Source: an uncultured bacterium (GTDB lineage: Bacteria > Omnitrophota > Gorgyraeia > Ghiorseimicrobiales > Ghiorseimicrobiaceae). Taken from it: a DNA stretch of 43,645 nucleotides. Shown in pieces: positions 24,909 to 33,020 of the stretch. Numbering within the stretch: the first letter of the stretch is position 1; the number at the start of each line of letters is the position of its first letter. The position numbers and the translations under genes are program-made. Under the pieces are notes generated by a model. The model did not search any database, had not been told where the DNA came from, and saw only the letters and a list, made by a program, of their open reading frames with translations. Where the stretch lies: NCBI GenBank assembly GCA_913009335.1, contig CAJVXN010000015.1, positions 1-43,645 of the forward strand. Reading direction: 5' to 3'.

Positions 24909-26005
24909 ATGCTGATCTTTAAAGGAAACCTTGATTCTTTCCGCAAGGAAGTTTATTTTGACCCGATATCTCTTGCCGGTTCTTTAATCATTCCGCTGTG
25001 CATTCTAGGGGAATATCTTTTTTCCCTTTATGGATTATATATTTGTTGTTTTTGGTTATGGCAGCATGTATTGGGATACTTTTTGGTTCTCTCTGCAATA
25101 ATTTTTATTTTGATGACCAGAAAAAACAACTAGTCAAAAAATTTCCCTTTGGTATTTCAAAATCCGTTCCTTATCATAAAATAAAGGTTATTGACGTACT
25201 TAACGGTAAAGAGTTTGTCGCAGTCAATGCCTATTTAACTAAATTTAGCCGTTTTCCGATTATTACAACGGATAAGAGTGATAAGCAATCCTTAATCCAG
25301 GAATTTAAAAATAGATCCTTTGCGATAAAAGAAAAGAATAGTCCTTTGCAGCTTTTGAGTGTATTATCATTTTTGATACCTTTTTTTGCGGCGGTCGCGT
25401 TTCATGCTTATATATATCAGAGATTTCCTCAGGCAGTAGTAAGGGCCGTTGAATATAAGAGGGATATTAAAAAATCCGGCAGGGGTGAGCTCCTTGCTTA
25501 TGCTCTCGGTGATACAAAATTTTTTCTGCCTTACAGAATAATGTTTCAAAAAGAGACAGAAATCGGATTAGCTTTTGAGTCTATGGATAAGAAAGAAGTT
25601 GTAGTTGCAAACAATCCTTTGTCTTTTGATTTTTTAAGGGATTATGGTTTTTTATTAAGGTTCGCGGGAATGAAAACCGAGCATGATTTTTTCCGTGCGA
25701 TTTATAGAAGCCGCATAGGGATTGTACCTTTAATACTCAGAAGCTGTTCTTTTCCCAGTGAGATACGTAAGAGAAAAATCTATGAAATCAATAATAATAA
25801 AGTTAAAGGTTTTTTATTTACGGGTCTGCGTGAAGACGAGGATGGTCAGACTCAGGTGGAGCAACTGTATCTTGCAGATGAGGAAGGAAGGCGGCGCGTA
25901 GATTTTACTATTATTTCTTCTTACCCGGATAAAATTTATTCGGGGCTTTGCGATATTCTGATAAATACAACTATTTTTGATGTTGGAGATAATTCGACGC
26001 AATAG
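24909..26005 (+). CDS. Membrane protein of unknown function, frameshifted near the 5' end
   Basis: Two overlapping frames appear to be one gene. The first (ATG 24909, weak AAGG upstream) encodes MLIFKGNLDSFRKEVYFDP and a hydrophobic segment up to GEYLF. The second frame (open from about 24998) continues with PLWIIYLLFLVMAACIGILFG and a soluble domain to 26005. The switch is a -1 shift at or near the CTTTTTTCCC tract (25017-25026). Either there is an indel or sequencing error in the homopolymer, or the ribosome slips there. The soluble part starts FYFDDQKKQLVKKFPFG, has a third hydrophobic stretch (LLSVLSFLIPFFAAVAFHAYIY) and is unlike families I know. Its place between kdsD and kdsC suggests an envelope role. 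If not frameshifted, the gene would be 24998-26005. Confidence 0.6.
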
Positions 26006-26016
26006 AAAGGATTGAT

Positions 26017-26538
26017 ATGGAACTGGATGCGCGTATTGAGAAAATTAAACTGTTGATACTTGATGTTGACGGGGTATTAACAGACGGAAGAATTATTTAT
26101 GATTCTAAAGGGTGTGATTCAAAGTTTTTTGATGTCCATGATGGATTAGGTGTTTATTTGCTAAAGGAGGCGGGAATAAAGACGGTTTTGCTTACGGCAA
26201 AAGCTTCAGCAGTTCTTAGGCATCGGGCAAAAGATATGGGAGTGGCAGAGATTTATGCAGATGCTTTCCCGAAAACAGACGCATTCGGAAAAATTTTGAA
26301 AAAGTACAAATTGCGCGATGATGAAATCTGCTTTATCGGTGATGATCTAGTAGACTTATCGGTTATGAGACGCGTGGGATTACCTGTTGCGGTTGTAAAC
26401 GCCTGTCCGGAGATTAAACAAGCTGCTGTCTATATTACCAATAAAAGTGGTGGAAGAGGGGCAGTAAGAGAGACGGCAGAATTGATACTTAAGGTGCAGA
26501 AAAAGTGGGATGAGGTCATAAAAATATTCGATAAATAA
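26017..26538 (+). CDS. kdsC: 3-deoxy-D-manno-octulosonate 8-phosphate phosphatase
   Basis: A 173-residue HAD phosphatase of the cap-less KdsC type that makes free Kdo. The start LLILDVDGVLTDGRIIYDSKG contains the nucleophile and the acid/base Asp of the DxD motif. GLGVYLLKEAGIKTVLLTAKAS is motif II, and EICFIGDDLVDLSVMRRVGLPVAV is the C-terminal metal site. A Shine-Dalgarno GAAAGGA precedes the ATG. Confidence 0.95.
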   Translation: MELDARIEKIKLLILDVDGVLTDGRIIYDSKGCDSKFFDVHDGLGVYLLKEAGIKTVLLTAKASAVLRHRAKDMGVAEIYADAFPKTDAFGKILKKYKLRDDEICFIGDDLVDLSVMRRVGLPVAVVNACPEIKQAAVYITNKSGGRGAVRETAELILKVQKKWDEVIKIFDK

Positions 26539-26549
26539 AGGGAGGAAAA

Positions 26550-27353
26550 ATGAAGAAAACATTGATTTTAACAGTTTGTTTTATGTTTATGATTGTGGGA
26601 GTTGCTTTAGCCGGGGTAGGCCCGATAAAACATGAAGCGGAATTAGCCACGGAGATTTCCTATGTTACCTATGAGGAACCTGATGTTATGGAAGAAGAAG
26701 GTCTTATGTGCGGGATATCCGGCATATACGCGTATAACAATAATTTTATGTTTAAAGCCGAAAGCAAGATAAGCTGGGGAGCCCAGGATTATTCATCAAC
26801 AAGTACGGGCAGTGTGGATAATATAGATAATCTTATGTTTGAAGTACGCGGTTTAGTCGGCAGAAGTTTTGACGCATTTAGCCAAACGAGTATTACCCCA
26901 TATATAGGATTTGGCTATAGATACTTAAATGATGATTCATCCGGGATGACTACTTCAACAGGGCACGTTGGTTATGAAAGGGAATCAAACTATTATTACA
27001 GCCCTATTGGCATTGAGACACTTACAGAATTAGACAATGGTTGGTTATTGGGCTTTATGGTTGAATATGATATTTTCTGGAAAGGAAAACAGAAAAGCCA
27101 TTTAAGTGACGCAAACCTTGGTTTTGCCGATTTAGAAAACGACCAAAATGATGGCTATGGTATAAGAGGGTCTGTAAAGTTTTTAAAGAAACGGGAAAAT
27201 ACAGATTTATTGATTGAGCCATTTATAAAATATTGGGATATAGATAAGTCTGAAGAGGTAAATGTTACATATTCCGGGATTATTATCGGCAGGGGGTATG
27301 AGCCGAAAAATAATTCTACAGAAATTGGAATTAAAGTGGCTATAAGGTTCTAG
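26550..27353 (+). CDS. Predicted outer-membrane beta-barrel protein
   Basis: A 267-residue protein with a clear signal peptide (MKKTLILTVCFMFMIVGVALA). Alternating, aromatic-rich strands follow (for example GISGIYAYNNNFMFKAESKISWG, ITPYIGFGYRYL, YYYSPIGIETLTEL), and it ends in ...IGIKVAIRF, a terminal Phe as in barrels inserted by BamA. No specific family is recognised. The strong site AGGGAGG stands six bases before the ATG. It closes the lipopolysaccharide gene block. Confidence 0.75.
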   Translation: MKKTLILTVCFMFMIVGVALAGVGPIKHEAELATEISYVTYEEPDVMEEEGLMCGISGIYAYNNNFMFKAESKISWGAQDYSSTSTGSVDNIDNLMFEVRGLVGRSFDAFSQTSITPYIGFGYRYLNDDSSGMTTSTGHVGYERESNYYYSPIGIETLTELDNGWLLGFMVEYDIFWKGKQKSHLSDANLGFADLENDQNDGYGIRGSVKFLKKRENTDLLIEPFIKYWDIDKSEEVNVTYSGIIIGRGYEPKNNSTEIGIKVAIRF

Positions 27354-27416
27354 TAAGGCAAAATATAATTTTAGGAAAATTCGTAAGAAAAATTTAAATA
27401 ACGAATAAGGAGAAAG

Positions 27417-27707
27417 ATGAATGTAAAGCAATTAATAATTGTTGTTTTAATGATTTTACTAATTGGATTTATTTTGTTGTTTCCGCCTAAAATGTTAGTC
27501 CGTAATGGAAAAGCAGTAATGAGATTCCTGCCTTTTGAAACAAAAAAATTTGAAAGCACAGGTATTACTATAGAAACAAGTTATAATGACCCGAATCTTT
27601 CTGTCGATTGGGAAAGGGTAGCACCGTTTGCCGCCTCTGTTGTGTTAGTAGGGGGTTTGCTTGTATGCGTCGCGAGAAAGAAGAATGAAAAAGAGGACGT
27701 AAAGTGA
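27417..27707 (+). CDS. Small two-helix membrane protein, unknown
   Basis: A 96-residue protein with a hydrophobic segment near the start (IIVVLMILLIGFILLF) and another near the end (VAPFAASVVLVGGLLVCVA), followed by a charged tail RKKNEKEDVK. About 45 residues between them would lie outside the membrane. The Shine-Dalgarno AAGGAG is well placed. It overlaps the next gene by 4 bases (GTGA). No family is recognised. Confidence 0.7.
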   Translation: MNVKQLIIVVLMILLIGFILLFPPKMLVRNGKAVMRFLPFETKKFESTGITIETSYNDPNLSVDWERVAPFAASVVLVGGLLVCVARKKNEKEDVK

Positions 27708-28057
27708 AGGAAAAATTAAATAATCTATTTTCTACAGTAGATAATATGGATGTCGAGGGTTTTGTATCGTTTCTAACAGATGATGCATGCTTTCGCTTTG
27801 CAAATTCGCCTGTTGTATACAATAAGAAAAATATACGCAATGTAATCTCCGATTTTTTTACCAGTATAAAATCTTTGCATCATTATATAATAGATGTATG
27901 GGTAGATGCTAATGTTTTGATTTGTGAAGGGAAAGTAACCTATACTCGCCATGATGATAAAAAATTAACACTCCCGTTTGTAAATATTATGCGTATGCAA
28001 GATGAATTAATTGCCGATTATCGCATTTTTATTGATCTATCTGCTTTATATGCGTAA
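27704..28057 (+). CDS. SnoaL-like / NTF2-fold protein
   Basis: A 117-residue protein with the pattern of a SnoaL-like polyketide-cyclase/NTF2 fold: an N-terminal helix (LFSTVDNMDVEGFVSFLTDDACFRFANSPVVYNKKNI) followed by strands ending in YRIFIDLSALY. Such domains are often small-molecule binding or of unknown role. It starts with GTG inside the stop of the previous gene, so it is coupled to it. Confidence 0.7.
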   Translation: MKEKLNNLFSTVDNMDVEGFVSFLTDDACFRFANSPVVYNKKNIRNVISDFFTSIKSLHHYIIDVWVDANVLICEGKVTYTRHDDKKLTLPFVNIMRMQDELIADYRIFIDLSALYA

Positions 28058-28093
28058 GGAGATTTTTAAATAATATTTGCTCCTTGTTGTATA

Positions 28094-28122
28094 TTGACGT
28101 GGGAAAGCTACGGGTTTATTTA
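28094..28122 (+). promoter_or_regulatory. Probable promoter before the macro domain gene
   Basis: TTGACG at 28094-28099, a 17-base spacer and TATTTA at 28117-28122 lie 26 bases before the ATG of the macro domain gene. Confidence 0.45.
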
Positions 28123-28147
28123 GGCTTTGTTTATTCGGAGTTAGTCT

Positions 28148-28687
28148 ATGGAGACGAATATTGAGTTAATTAGAGGAGATATTACTCAAATTTCCGCCGA
28201 TGCTATCGTGAATGCGGCGAATAAGACATTGCTCGGAGGGGGAGGGGTAGATGGTGCAATCCACCGTGTTGCCGGGGCAGGATTACTCAGAGAATGCGTA
28301 AAACTCGGAGGTTGTGCTACGGGGAGTGCTAAAATTACGAAAGGCTATAATTTAGCGGCTAGGTATGTTATTCATACGGTAGGTCCTGTATGGTGCGGCG
28401 GAAAGCGTAACGAAGAAGAACTACTTGCTTCTTGTTATCGGGAATCACTCAAGCTTGCTAAAGAGCATAATTTAAAAACTATTGCTTTTCCTTCAATATC
28501 TACAGGGGTTTATCGTTTTCCACTTGCGAAGGCTTGCCCTATTGCCCTGGAAATAGCTTTAGCTTTTATCCGGGATAACAGCGATGCCTTGGATAAGATA
28601 ATATTTGTTTTATTTTCAGATAATGATTTTAATGTTTATAAGGATGTATATAATAGTTTAAATGAAGAAGCAAACAAAGTTTCTTGA
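28148..28687 (+). CDS. Macro domain protein (ADP-ribose hydrolase type)
   Basis: A 179-residue single macro domain. Motifs are [21 protein letters not shown] at the start, [14 protein letters not shown] for the loop that binds the diphosphate, and the second loop [12 protein letters not shown]. Proteins of this MacroD/YmdB type remove acetyl groups from O-acetyl-ADP-ribose or hydrolyse ADP-ribose from proteins or nucleic acids. Its last 26 bases overlap the start of the MazG gene. Confidence 0.93.
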   Translation: METNIELIRGDITQISADAIVNAANKTLLGGGGVDGAIHRVAGAGLLRECVKLGGCATGSAKITKGYNLAARYVIHTVGPVWCGGKRNEEELLASCYRESLKLAKEHNLKTIAFPSISTGVYRFPLAKACPIALEIALAFIRDNSDALDKIIFVLFSDNDFNVYKDVYNSLNEEANKVS

Positions 28688-29054
28688 GCTTAAAAAAATA
28701 TTTCACCGTCTTCATAGTTCAAAGGGTTGTCTCTGGGATAGGGAACAAACACATCAAACGCTTATCCCATATCTTAGAGAGGAGTCAGAGGAGCTTATTT
28801 CTGCGATAGAAAGCCAAGACTATTCGCATATGAAGGAAGAGTTGGGAGATTTATTAATTCAGGTAATGTTTCATTCTCAGATTGCATCAAAAAATGGAAG
28901 ATTCGATGTAGAAGATGTAATTGACGTATTAATAAAGAAATTAAAAAGAAGGCACCCGCATGTATTCGGCAATAAGAAAGTAAAATCAAGCCGGGAAATC
29001 ATTAGCAATTGGAATAAAATTAAAGAAAAAGAAAGAAGAAGTAAAAAGGTATAG
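28662..29054 (+). CDS. MazG-type nucleotide pyrophosphohydrolase, single domain
   Basis: A 130-residue protein matching one MazG domain: [34 protein letters not shown], then the metal-binding block [17 protein letters not shown] and [19 protein letters not shown]. Classical MazG has two such domains and about 260 residues, so this is a half-length form. It should hydrolyse noncanonical NTPs to NMP and pyrophosphate. The ATG lies within the macro domain gene, making the two genes a coupled pair. Confidence 0.88.
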   Translation: MKKQTKFLELKKIFHRLHSSKGCLWDREQTHQTLIPYLREESEELISAIESQDYSHMKEELGDLLIQVMFHSQIASKNGRFDVEDVIDVLIKKLKRRHPHVFGNKKVKSSREIISNWNKIKEKERRSKKV

Positions 29055-29060
29055 CTTAAT

Positions 29061-29558
29061 ATGGATATATTAGATACTATTATAACCAGGCGTTCGATAA
29101 GGGCATATAATAACCAGATACCGGAAGATTCACAAATTGAAAATATTCTTGATGCGGGCAGATGGGCGCCGTCAGGGTTGAATAATCAGCCTTGGAGATT
29201 TATGGTGATTAAGGATAAGACGCGTAAGGATGGTCTTGCGCGGTTTAGCGAATACGGAGGAATTATTGAGAGTGCTCCTATGGTCTTGTTGGTTTTTATG
29301 GATAAAAATACTTCTTATAATCGCGATAAAGATTTAATGGCTATCGGCGCAAGCATACAAAATATGTTGCTTTACGCGCATTCTCAAGGGTTGGCTGCTT
29401 GTTGGTTGGGTGAGATATTAAATAAGAAGGTAGAAGTATCTAAGTTCCTTAAACTAAGTAGTAATTTAGAACTCGCTGCCGTTGTTGCATACGGGTATTG
29501 CGATGAAGGTGTAAAAGAGGGTAAGCGAAAGATGTTAAAAGATCTGCTTATAAAATAA
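29061..29558 (+). CDS. Nitroreductase family protein
   Basis: A 165-residue FMN-dependent oxidoreductase. The start MDILDTIITRRSIRAYNNQ with RRSIR is the FMN phosphate-binding motif. AGRWAPSGLNNQPWRF and GLAACWLGEI are further family blocks. The short length places it among small nitroreductases without a ferredoxin domain. It follows the MazG gene after six bases and is probably in the same transcript. Substrate unknown. Confidence 0.9.
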   Translation: MDILDTIITRRSIRAYNNQIPEDSQIENILDAGRWAPSGLNNQPWRFMVIKDKTRKDGLARFSEYGGIIESAPMVLLVFMDKNTSYNRDKDLMAIGASIQNMLLYAHSQGLAACWLGEILNKKVEVSKFLKLSSNLELAAVVAYGYCDEGVKEGKRKMLKDLLIK

Positions 29559-29590
29559 TAAAATAAAAAAGCAATTTTAGGAGGTATAAG

Positions 29591-29950
29591 ATGAAAATAC
29601 TTTTTGCTGATGATACAAGGGGACTGCTTGAATTATTAGAGAATCGGGCAGATCTTAAAGAACATAATATCGACGGTGTTTTTGACGGAACAAAGGCACT
29701 GGAGCTTATAAAATCGGATAATTATGATCTAGTCTTCGTTGATTATAATATGCCGGGGGTAGACGGCGCTGATTTAATTAAGTATGCAAAGGCAAATAAT
29801 CTTAGGGCAAAGATGGTAATGATTACGGGTGATCCGGATATGGACTATTTTTCCGCAAAAACATTAGGCGTAGATGAATATTTGGCTAAGCCGATTAAGA
29901 TAGAAATGGTAGAAAATATTATTAATAAGTATACACTTAAAGATGGATAG
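29591..29950 (+). CDS. Response regulator, receiver domain only
   Basis: A 119-residue CheY-like receiver with acidic pair Asp7-Asp8, phospho-acceptor Asp51 (LVFVDYNMPG), Thr in MITGD and Lys in YLAKP. There is no output domain and no kinase next to it. The PilZ and second receiver genes that follow suggest a local signalling group. An AGGAGG ribosome binding site precedes the ATG. Confidence 0.92.
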   Translation: MKILFADDTRGLLELLENRADLKEHNIDGVFDGTKALELIKSDNYDLVFVDYNMPGVDGADLIKYAKANNLRAKMVMITGDPDMDYFSAKTLGVDEYLAKPIKIEMVENIINKYTLKDG

Positions 29951-29978
29951 GGTAGAATAGGGCAAGAGGAGATTTAGC

Positions 29979-30007
29979 TTGGGGTTTTTTATATTTAGAA
30001 GTATAAT
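29979..30007 (+). promoter_or_regulatory. Probable promoter before the PilZ gene
   Basis: TTGGGG at 29979-29984, a 17-base spacer and a perfect TATAAT at 30002-30007 lie in the 111-base gap before the PilZ gene. Confidence 0.55.
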
Positions 30008-30061
30008 GTTAAATGGGACGGGGTTTATGATAAAATATTTATTTTCGGAGGTATTCTAGAT

Positions 30062-30535
30062 ATGCGTAAAAAGATAAAGACTATAAAAGCACCCAATCGC
30101 CGGCATTTTATTCGCCATCCAATGTGTTTCCCTCTTAGTTATAAAGTTATTCATAGATGGCAGAGTGACGATATCAAAGAAGGATTATCTACGGCAATAA
30201 ATGTAAGCCGGGGGGGGCTATTGTTTTCATCTAAACAGCTTGTTAAGAAAAATTCCATGATTTCTTTAGCTATACCGTTTGAACATAAAGTATTTAAGGT
30301 TAAAGCGCAGGTTGTTAGGTGTTCAAAGGATTCTGAGACAGGCTTTTACAATATCGGTGTTTGTTTTAAAAGGATTAATGATGCTTTTAAGGTTAAACTG
30401 ATTGAACAGATATATCTTATTAGCGAATATCGTGATTTACGCAGCTTGCAGCTAGGCAAAGATATCTCGCTAGAGGAAGCATCTAAGGAATGGATAAAGC
30501 GTTACTCAAAACGTTTTCAGAAGCTTTATTGGTAG
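30062..30535 (+). CDS. PilZ domain protein (c-di-GMP receptor)
   Basis: A 157-residue protein with a single PilZ domain. The c-di-GMP-binding residues are present: RHFIR (Arg14xxxArg18) and NVSRGG (Asn47xSer49xxGly52). Beta strands follow to VCFKRI, then a C-terminal helical part with ISLEEASKEWIKRYSKRFQKLY. It probably responds to c-di-GMP, for example in surface polysaccharide export or motility. GGAGG lies 12 bases before the ATG. Confidence 0.88.
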   Translation: MRKKIKTIKAPNRRHFIRHPMCFPLSYKVIHRWQSDDIKEGLSTAINVSRGGLLFSSKQLVKKNSMISLAIPFEHKVFKVKAQVVRCSKDSETGFYNIGVCFKRINDAFKVKLIEQIYLISEYRDLRSLQLGKDISLEEASKEWIKRYSKRFQKLYW

Positions 30536-30570
30536 TATTCTAAAAAGTGTAAATTAATAGAGGTATCTGT

Positions 30571-30954
30571 ATGAAAAAAAAGCTAATTCTTATAATCGAA
30601 GATGAGCAAAGCCTTGCTAAATTAGTTAAATCTAATCTTGAATCTACTGATAAATATAGTGTTGTTATTGCCTCCGCAGGTAAAGAGGGATTGGATAAGG
30701 TAAAGGAACATATACCTGATTTAATCTTATTAGATTTAATGCTTCCGGACATCCCCGGGGAGGAAGTTTGTAAGGAAATTAGGAGAAACCCCTTGATTGC
30801 CGATATTCCCGTTATTATGGTAACAGCTAAATCATTAGATGTTGATAGGATTATTGGTAAAGTTGTCGGTGCAAATTATTACATGACTAAGCCTTTTTCG
30901 AGCGATGAGTTGTTACAGCAGATTGATAAGCTGCTTGAGGGTGATAATCTGTAG
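30571..30954 (+). CDS. Response regulator, receiver domain only
   Basis: A 127-residue receiver with the acidic residues of IIEDE, phospho-acceptor Asp55 (LILLDLMLPD), Thr in MVTAK and Lys in YMTKPF. It resembles PhoB/OmpR-type receivers but has no DNA-binding domain. It follows the PilZ gene after 35 bases. Confidence 0.93.
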   Translation: MKKKLILIIEDEQSLAKLVKSNLESTDKYSVVIASAGKEGLDKVKEHIPDLILLDLMLPDIPGEEVCKEIRRNPLIADIPVIMVTAKSLDVDRIIGKVVGANYYMTKPFSSDELLQQIDKLLEGDNL

Positions 30955-31023
30955 GTAGCAGGTTGTGTTATCTATAGATCCTTTTAATACCTTTAAAGGG
31001 TGGGTTTTAAAAGATGGGCAATT

Positions 31024-31269
31024 ATGATTAAGGTAAAATCAAAAAAACTAAAAATTCCCAAGATTTACCAGATTGAGAATAAATGCAACAGGATACATAA
31101 AAAGATTATAAAGTTACAGTCAGGAATGAAGGAAATCAAGAAGAGTGCTAGGAATAATATAGCCTGGAAGAATCTTTTTGACTCTGCAGTTTGCAATATG
31201 GATGAGGCATTGAATGATTTTGAGAATAAACTAAATCATATATGTAGTGAAGTGAAGGAATTCAAATAA
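31024..31269 (+). CDS. Small basic protein, unknown
   Basis: An 81-residue, lysine-rich, mostly helical protein (IYQIENKCNRIHKKIIKLQSG..., FDSAVCNMDEALNDFENKLNH), possibly a short coiled coil. I prefer the ATG at 31024; a GTG at 31000 in the same frame would add eight residues, and neither has a convincing Shine-Dalgarno. No family is recognised. Its codon pattern is AT-rich like that of its neighbours. Confidence 0.5.
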   Translation: MIKVKSKKLKIPKIYQIENKCNRIHKKIIKLQSGMKEIKKSARNNIAWKNLFDSAVCNMDEALNDFENKLNHICSEVKEFK

Positions 31270-31316
31270 TTTGTTAAAATAAATGCTTATGTTAAAGCTG
31301 ATTTTTTGGAGGAAAG

Positions 31317-32267
31317 ATGTATAGAGATAAAATTAAAGTATTGGATTGCACGATCCGCGATGGCGGGCTTATTAATAATCATGATTTCGATATCGAATTT
31401 GTTCGTAAAGTTTATAAGGCTATTAATGCTTCGGGTGTAGATTATATGGAGATAGGATATAAGAATTCTAAAAATCTTTTTTCATCTAAAGAATACGGTC
31501 TATGGAAATTTTGTGACGATGATCAAATAAAACGTGTAATCGAAGGAATAAAAGCCAGGACAAAGATTTCTGTTATGGTGGATGTAGGCCGTGTTGATAT
31601 GGATGGTATAAAGCCGAAAAAACAAAGCCCGGTTGATATGATGCGGACGGCAGCATACGTTAAGGATATTGATAAGGCAATATTTATGACCAATCATTTT
31701 AAACAAAAAGGATATGAGACGACAATTAACATTATGGCTGTCTCCCGCAATATGGGGTCTGAGCTGGATGATGCTCTTGCTCAGATTGAAAGTGAATGCA
31801 GCGTTGATGTGGTTTATATAGTTGACAGCTTCGGTGCTTTATATCAAGAACCCGTTGAGTTACTTGTTAAAAAATTTTGTAGCATTCTAAAGACAAAAGA
31901 AGTGGGTTTTCACGGGCATAATCATCAGCAACTTGCTTTTGGGAATACCATAGAGGCAATAATGCATAACGCGAATTATCTTGATGCTACGGTTTACGGC
32001 ATCGGCCGTGCAGCGGGGAATTGTCCTCTTGAGCTTCTGGTGGGGTTTTTAAAGAATCCAAAGTTTGATATACGGCCAATATTAGATTTAATATCCAATG
32101 AGTTTATACCCCTAAGGGAAAAGATAGAATGGGGTTATATTATTCCTTATGCTATATCCGGTATGATGAATGAGCATCCCCGGGATGCCATGGCATTGCG
32201 TAAAACCGGCGATAAGGAAAACTACCGTGAGTTCTACGAAAGCCTTACCAATACAGGCATAGATTAA
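31317..32267 (+). CDS. HMG-CoA lyase-like TIM-barrel aldolase
   Basis: A 316-residue DRE-TIM metallolyase-type protein. The start VLDCTIRDGGLINNHDFD holds the metal-binding Asp and catalytic Arg, IVDSFGALY is the middle block, and GFHGHNHQQLAFGNTIEA gives the two His metal ligands. It resembles 4-hydroxy-2-oxovalerate aldolases, but no dehydrogenase partner is nearby. Instead a KDPG-type aldolase follows, so it may act on a 2-keto acid sugar derivative. GGAGG precedes the ATG. Confidence 0.85.
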   Translation: MYRDKIKVLDCTIRDGGLINNHDFDIEFVRKVYKAINASGVDYMEIGYKNSKNLFSSKEYGLWKFCDDDQIKRVIEGIKARTKISVMVDVGRVDMDGIKPKKQSPVDMMRTAAYVKDIDKAIFMTNHFKQKGYETTINIMAVSRNMGSELDDALAQIESECSVDVVYIVDSFGALYQEPVELLVKKFCSILKTKEVGFHGHNHQQLAFGNTIEAIMHNANYLDATVYGIGRAAGNCPLELLVGFLKNPKFDIRPILDLISNEFIPLREKIEWGYIIPYAISGMMNEHPRDAMALRKTGDKENYREFYESLTNTGID

Positions 32268-32274
32268 TAGCTTA

Positions 32275-32331
32275 TGGATCCCGCCCTTCCTAAAGGACTG
32301 GGGTAGAGACTGGAAGGAAGAGTGGGGTGGA
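32275..32331 (+). repeat. 57-bp translation-start cassette, copy 4 (diverged)
   Basis: The central hairpin has decayed, but the terminal pairing TCCCGCCCTTCC with GGAAGAGTGGGG is kept at 11 of 12 positions, including two wobbles. It ends in the GTG start codon at 32327 of the KDPG aldolase gene, 13 kb from the first copy. Confidence 0.85.
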
Positions 32332-32992
32332 TATTAAAAGTTTTAAACAACTCCCGATTATGGGGATATTGCGGGGTGTAGATAAGGATTCTATTATACC
32401 TCTTGCCGAATGCATAGTTTCTTCCGGGCTTAAAACAGTTGAAATCACCATGAATGCGCATGGTGCCCCTGAATTAATAAGGGTTATGGTAAAGGCGGCA
32501 AATAATCGTTTTACCGTAGGCGCTGGTACAGTTCTTTCAATGGATGATTTGCATCGCGCCTTAGATAGCGGAGCAACGTTTATCGTCTCTCCGGTTCTCA
32601 TAGATGATGTTCTCCGATATTGTGTTAAAAATAATATCTGTGTATTTCCCGGAGCATTAACACCGCAGGAGATATACAAGGCAGTATTACTAGGTGCTAC
32701 AATGGTAAAAGTATTTCCGGCAAGATTTTTTGGCCCGGAATATTTTAAAGAGTTAAAAGGACCTTTTAATAATGTAGAACTTCTTGCCTGCGGAGGCGTT
32801 AATCTTAAGAATATCGGTTTATTTTTCTCTTATGGTGCCGCTGGCGTTGCCTTCGGGGGGAGCATATTCAAAAAGGAATGGTTGAGTGCGGGTGATTTTT
32901 TTCGTATTCAGGAAAGCATTAAAGCGCTTATTGAGTCATGGCAGAAGAGCCTATCAGATAAAGGAAAGAGCCGCAGTAAAATTTTTTCTTAA
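32327..32992 (+). CDS. eda: KDPG/KHG aldolase family protein
   Basis: A 221-residue class I aldolase that splits 2-keto-3-deoxy-6-phosphogluconate (or 4-hydroxy-2-oxoglutarate) to pyruvate and an aldehyde. Motifs are IMGILRGVDKDS, LKTVEITMNA with the catalytic Glu, VGAGTVLSMDD, FPGALTPQEI, ATMVKVFPA with the Schiff-base Lys, and ACGGVN. The start is the GTG at the end of the 56-bp cassette, with GGAAGGAAG as ribosome binding site. The true substrate is uncertain: no Entner-Doudoroff dehydratase is in the window. Confidence 0.9.
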   Translation: MDIKSFKQLPIMGILRGVDKDSIIPLAECIVSSGLKTVEITMNAHGAPELIRVMVKAANNRFTVGAGTVLSMDDLHRALDSGATFIVSPVLIDDVLRYCVKNNICVFPGALTPQEIYKAVLLGATMVKVFPARFFGPEYFKELKGPFNNVELLACGGVNLKNIGLFFSYGAAGVAFGGSIFKKEWLSAGDFFRIQESIKALIESWQKSLSDKGKSRSKIFS

Positions 32993-33020
32993 TACTAGTT
33001 TTTAAATAATTCTCTCTAAT

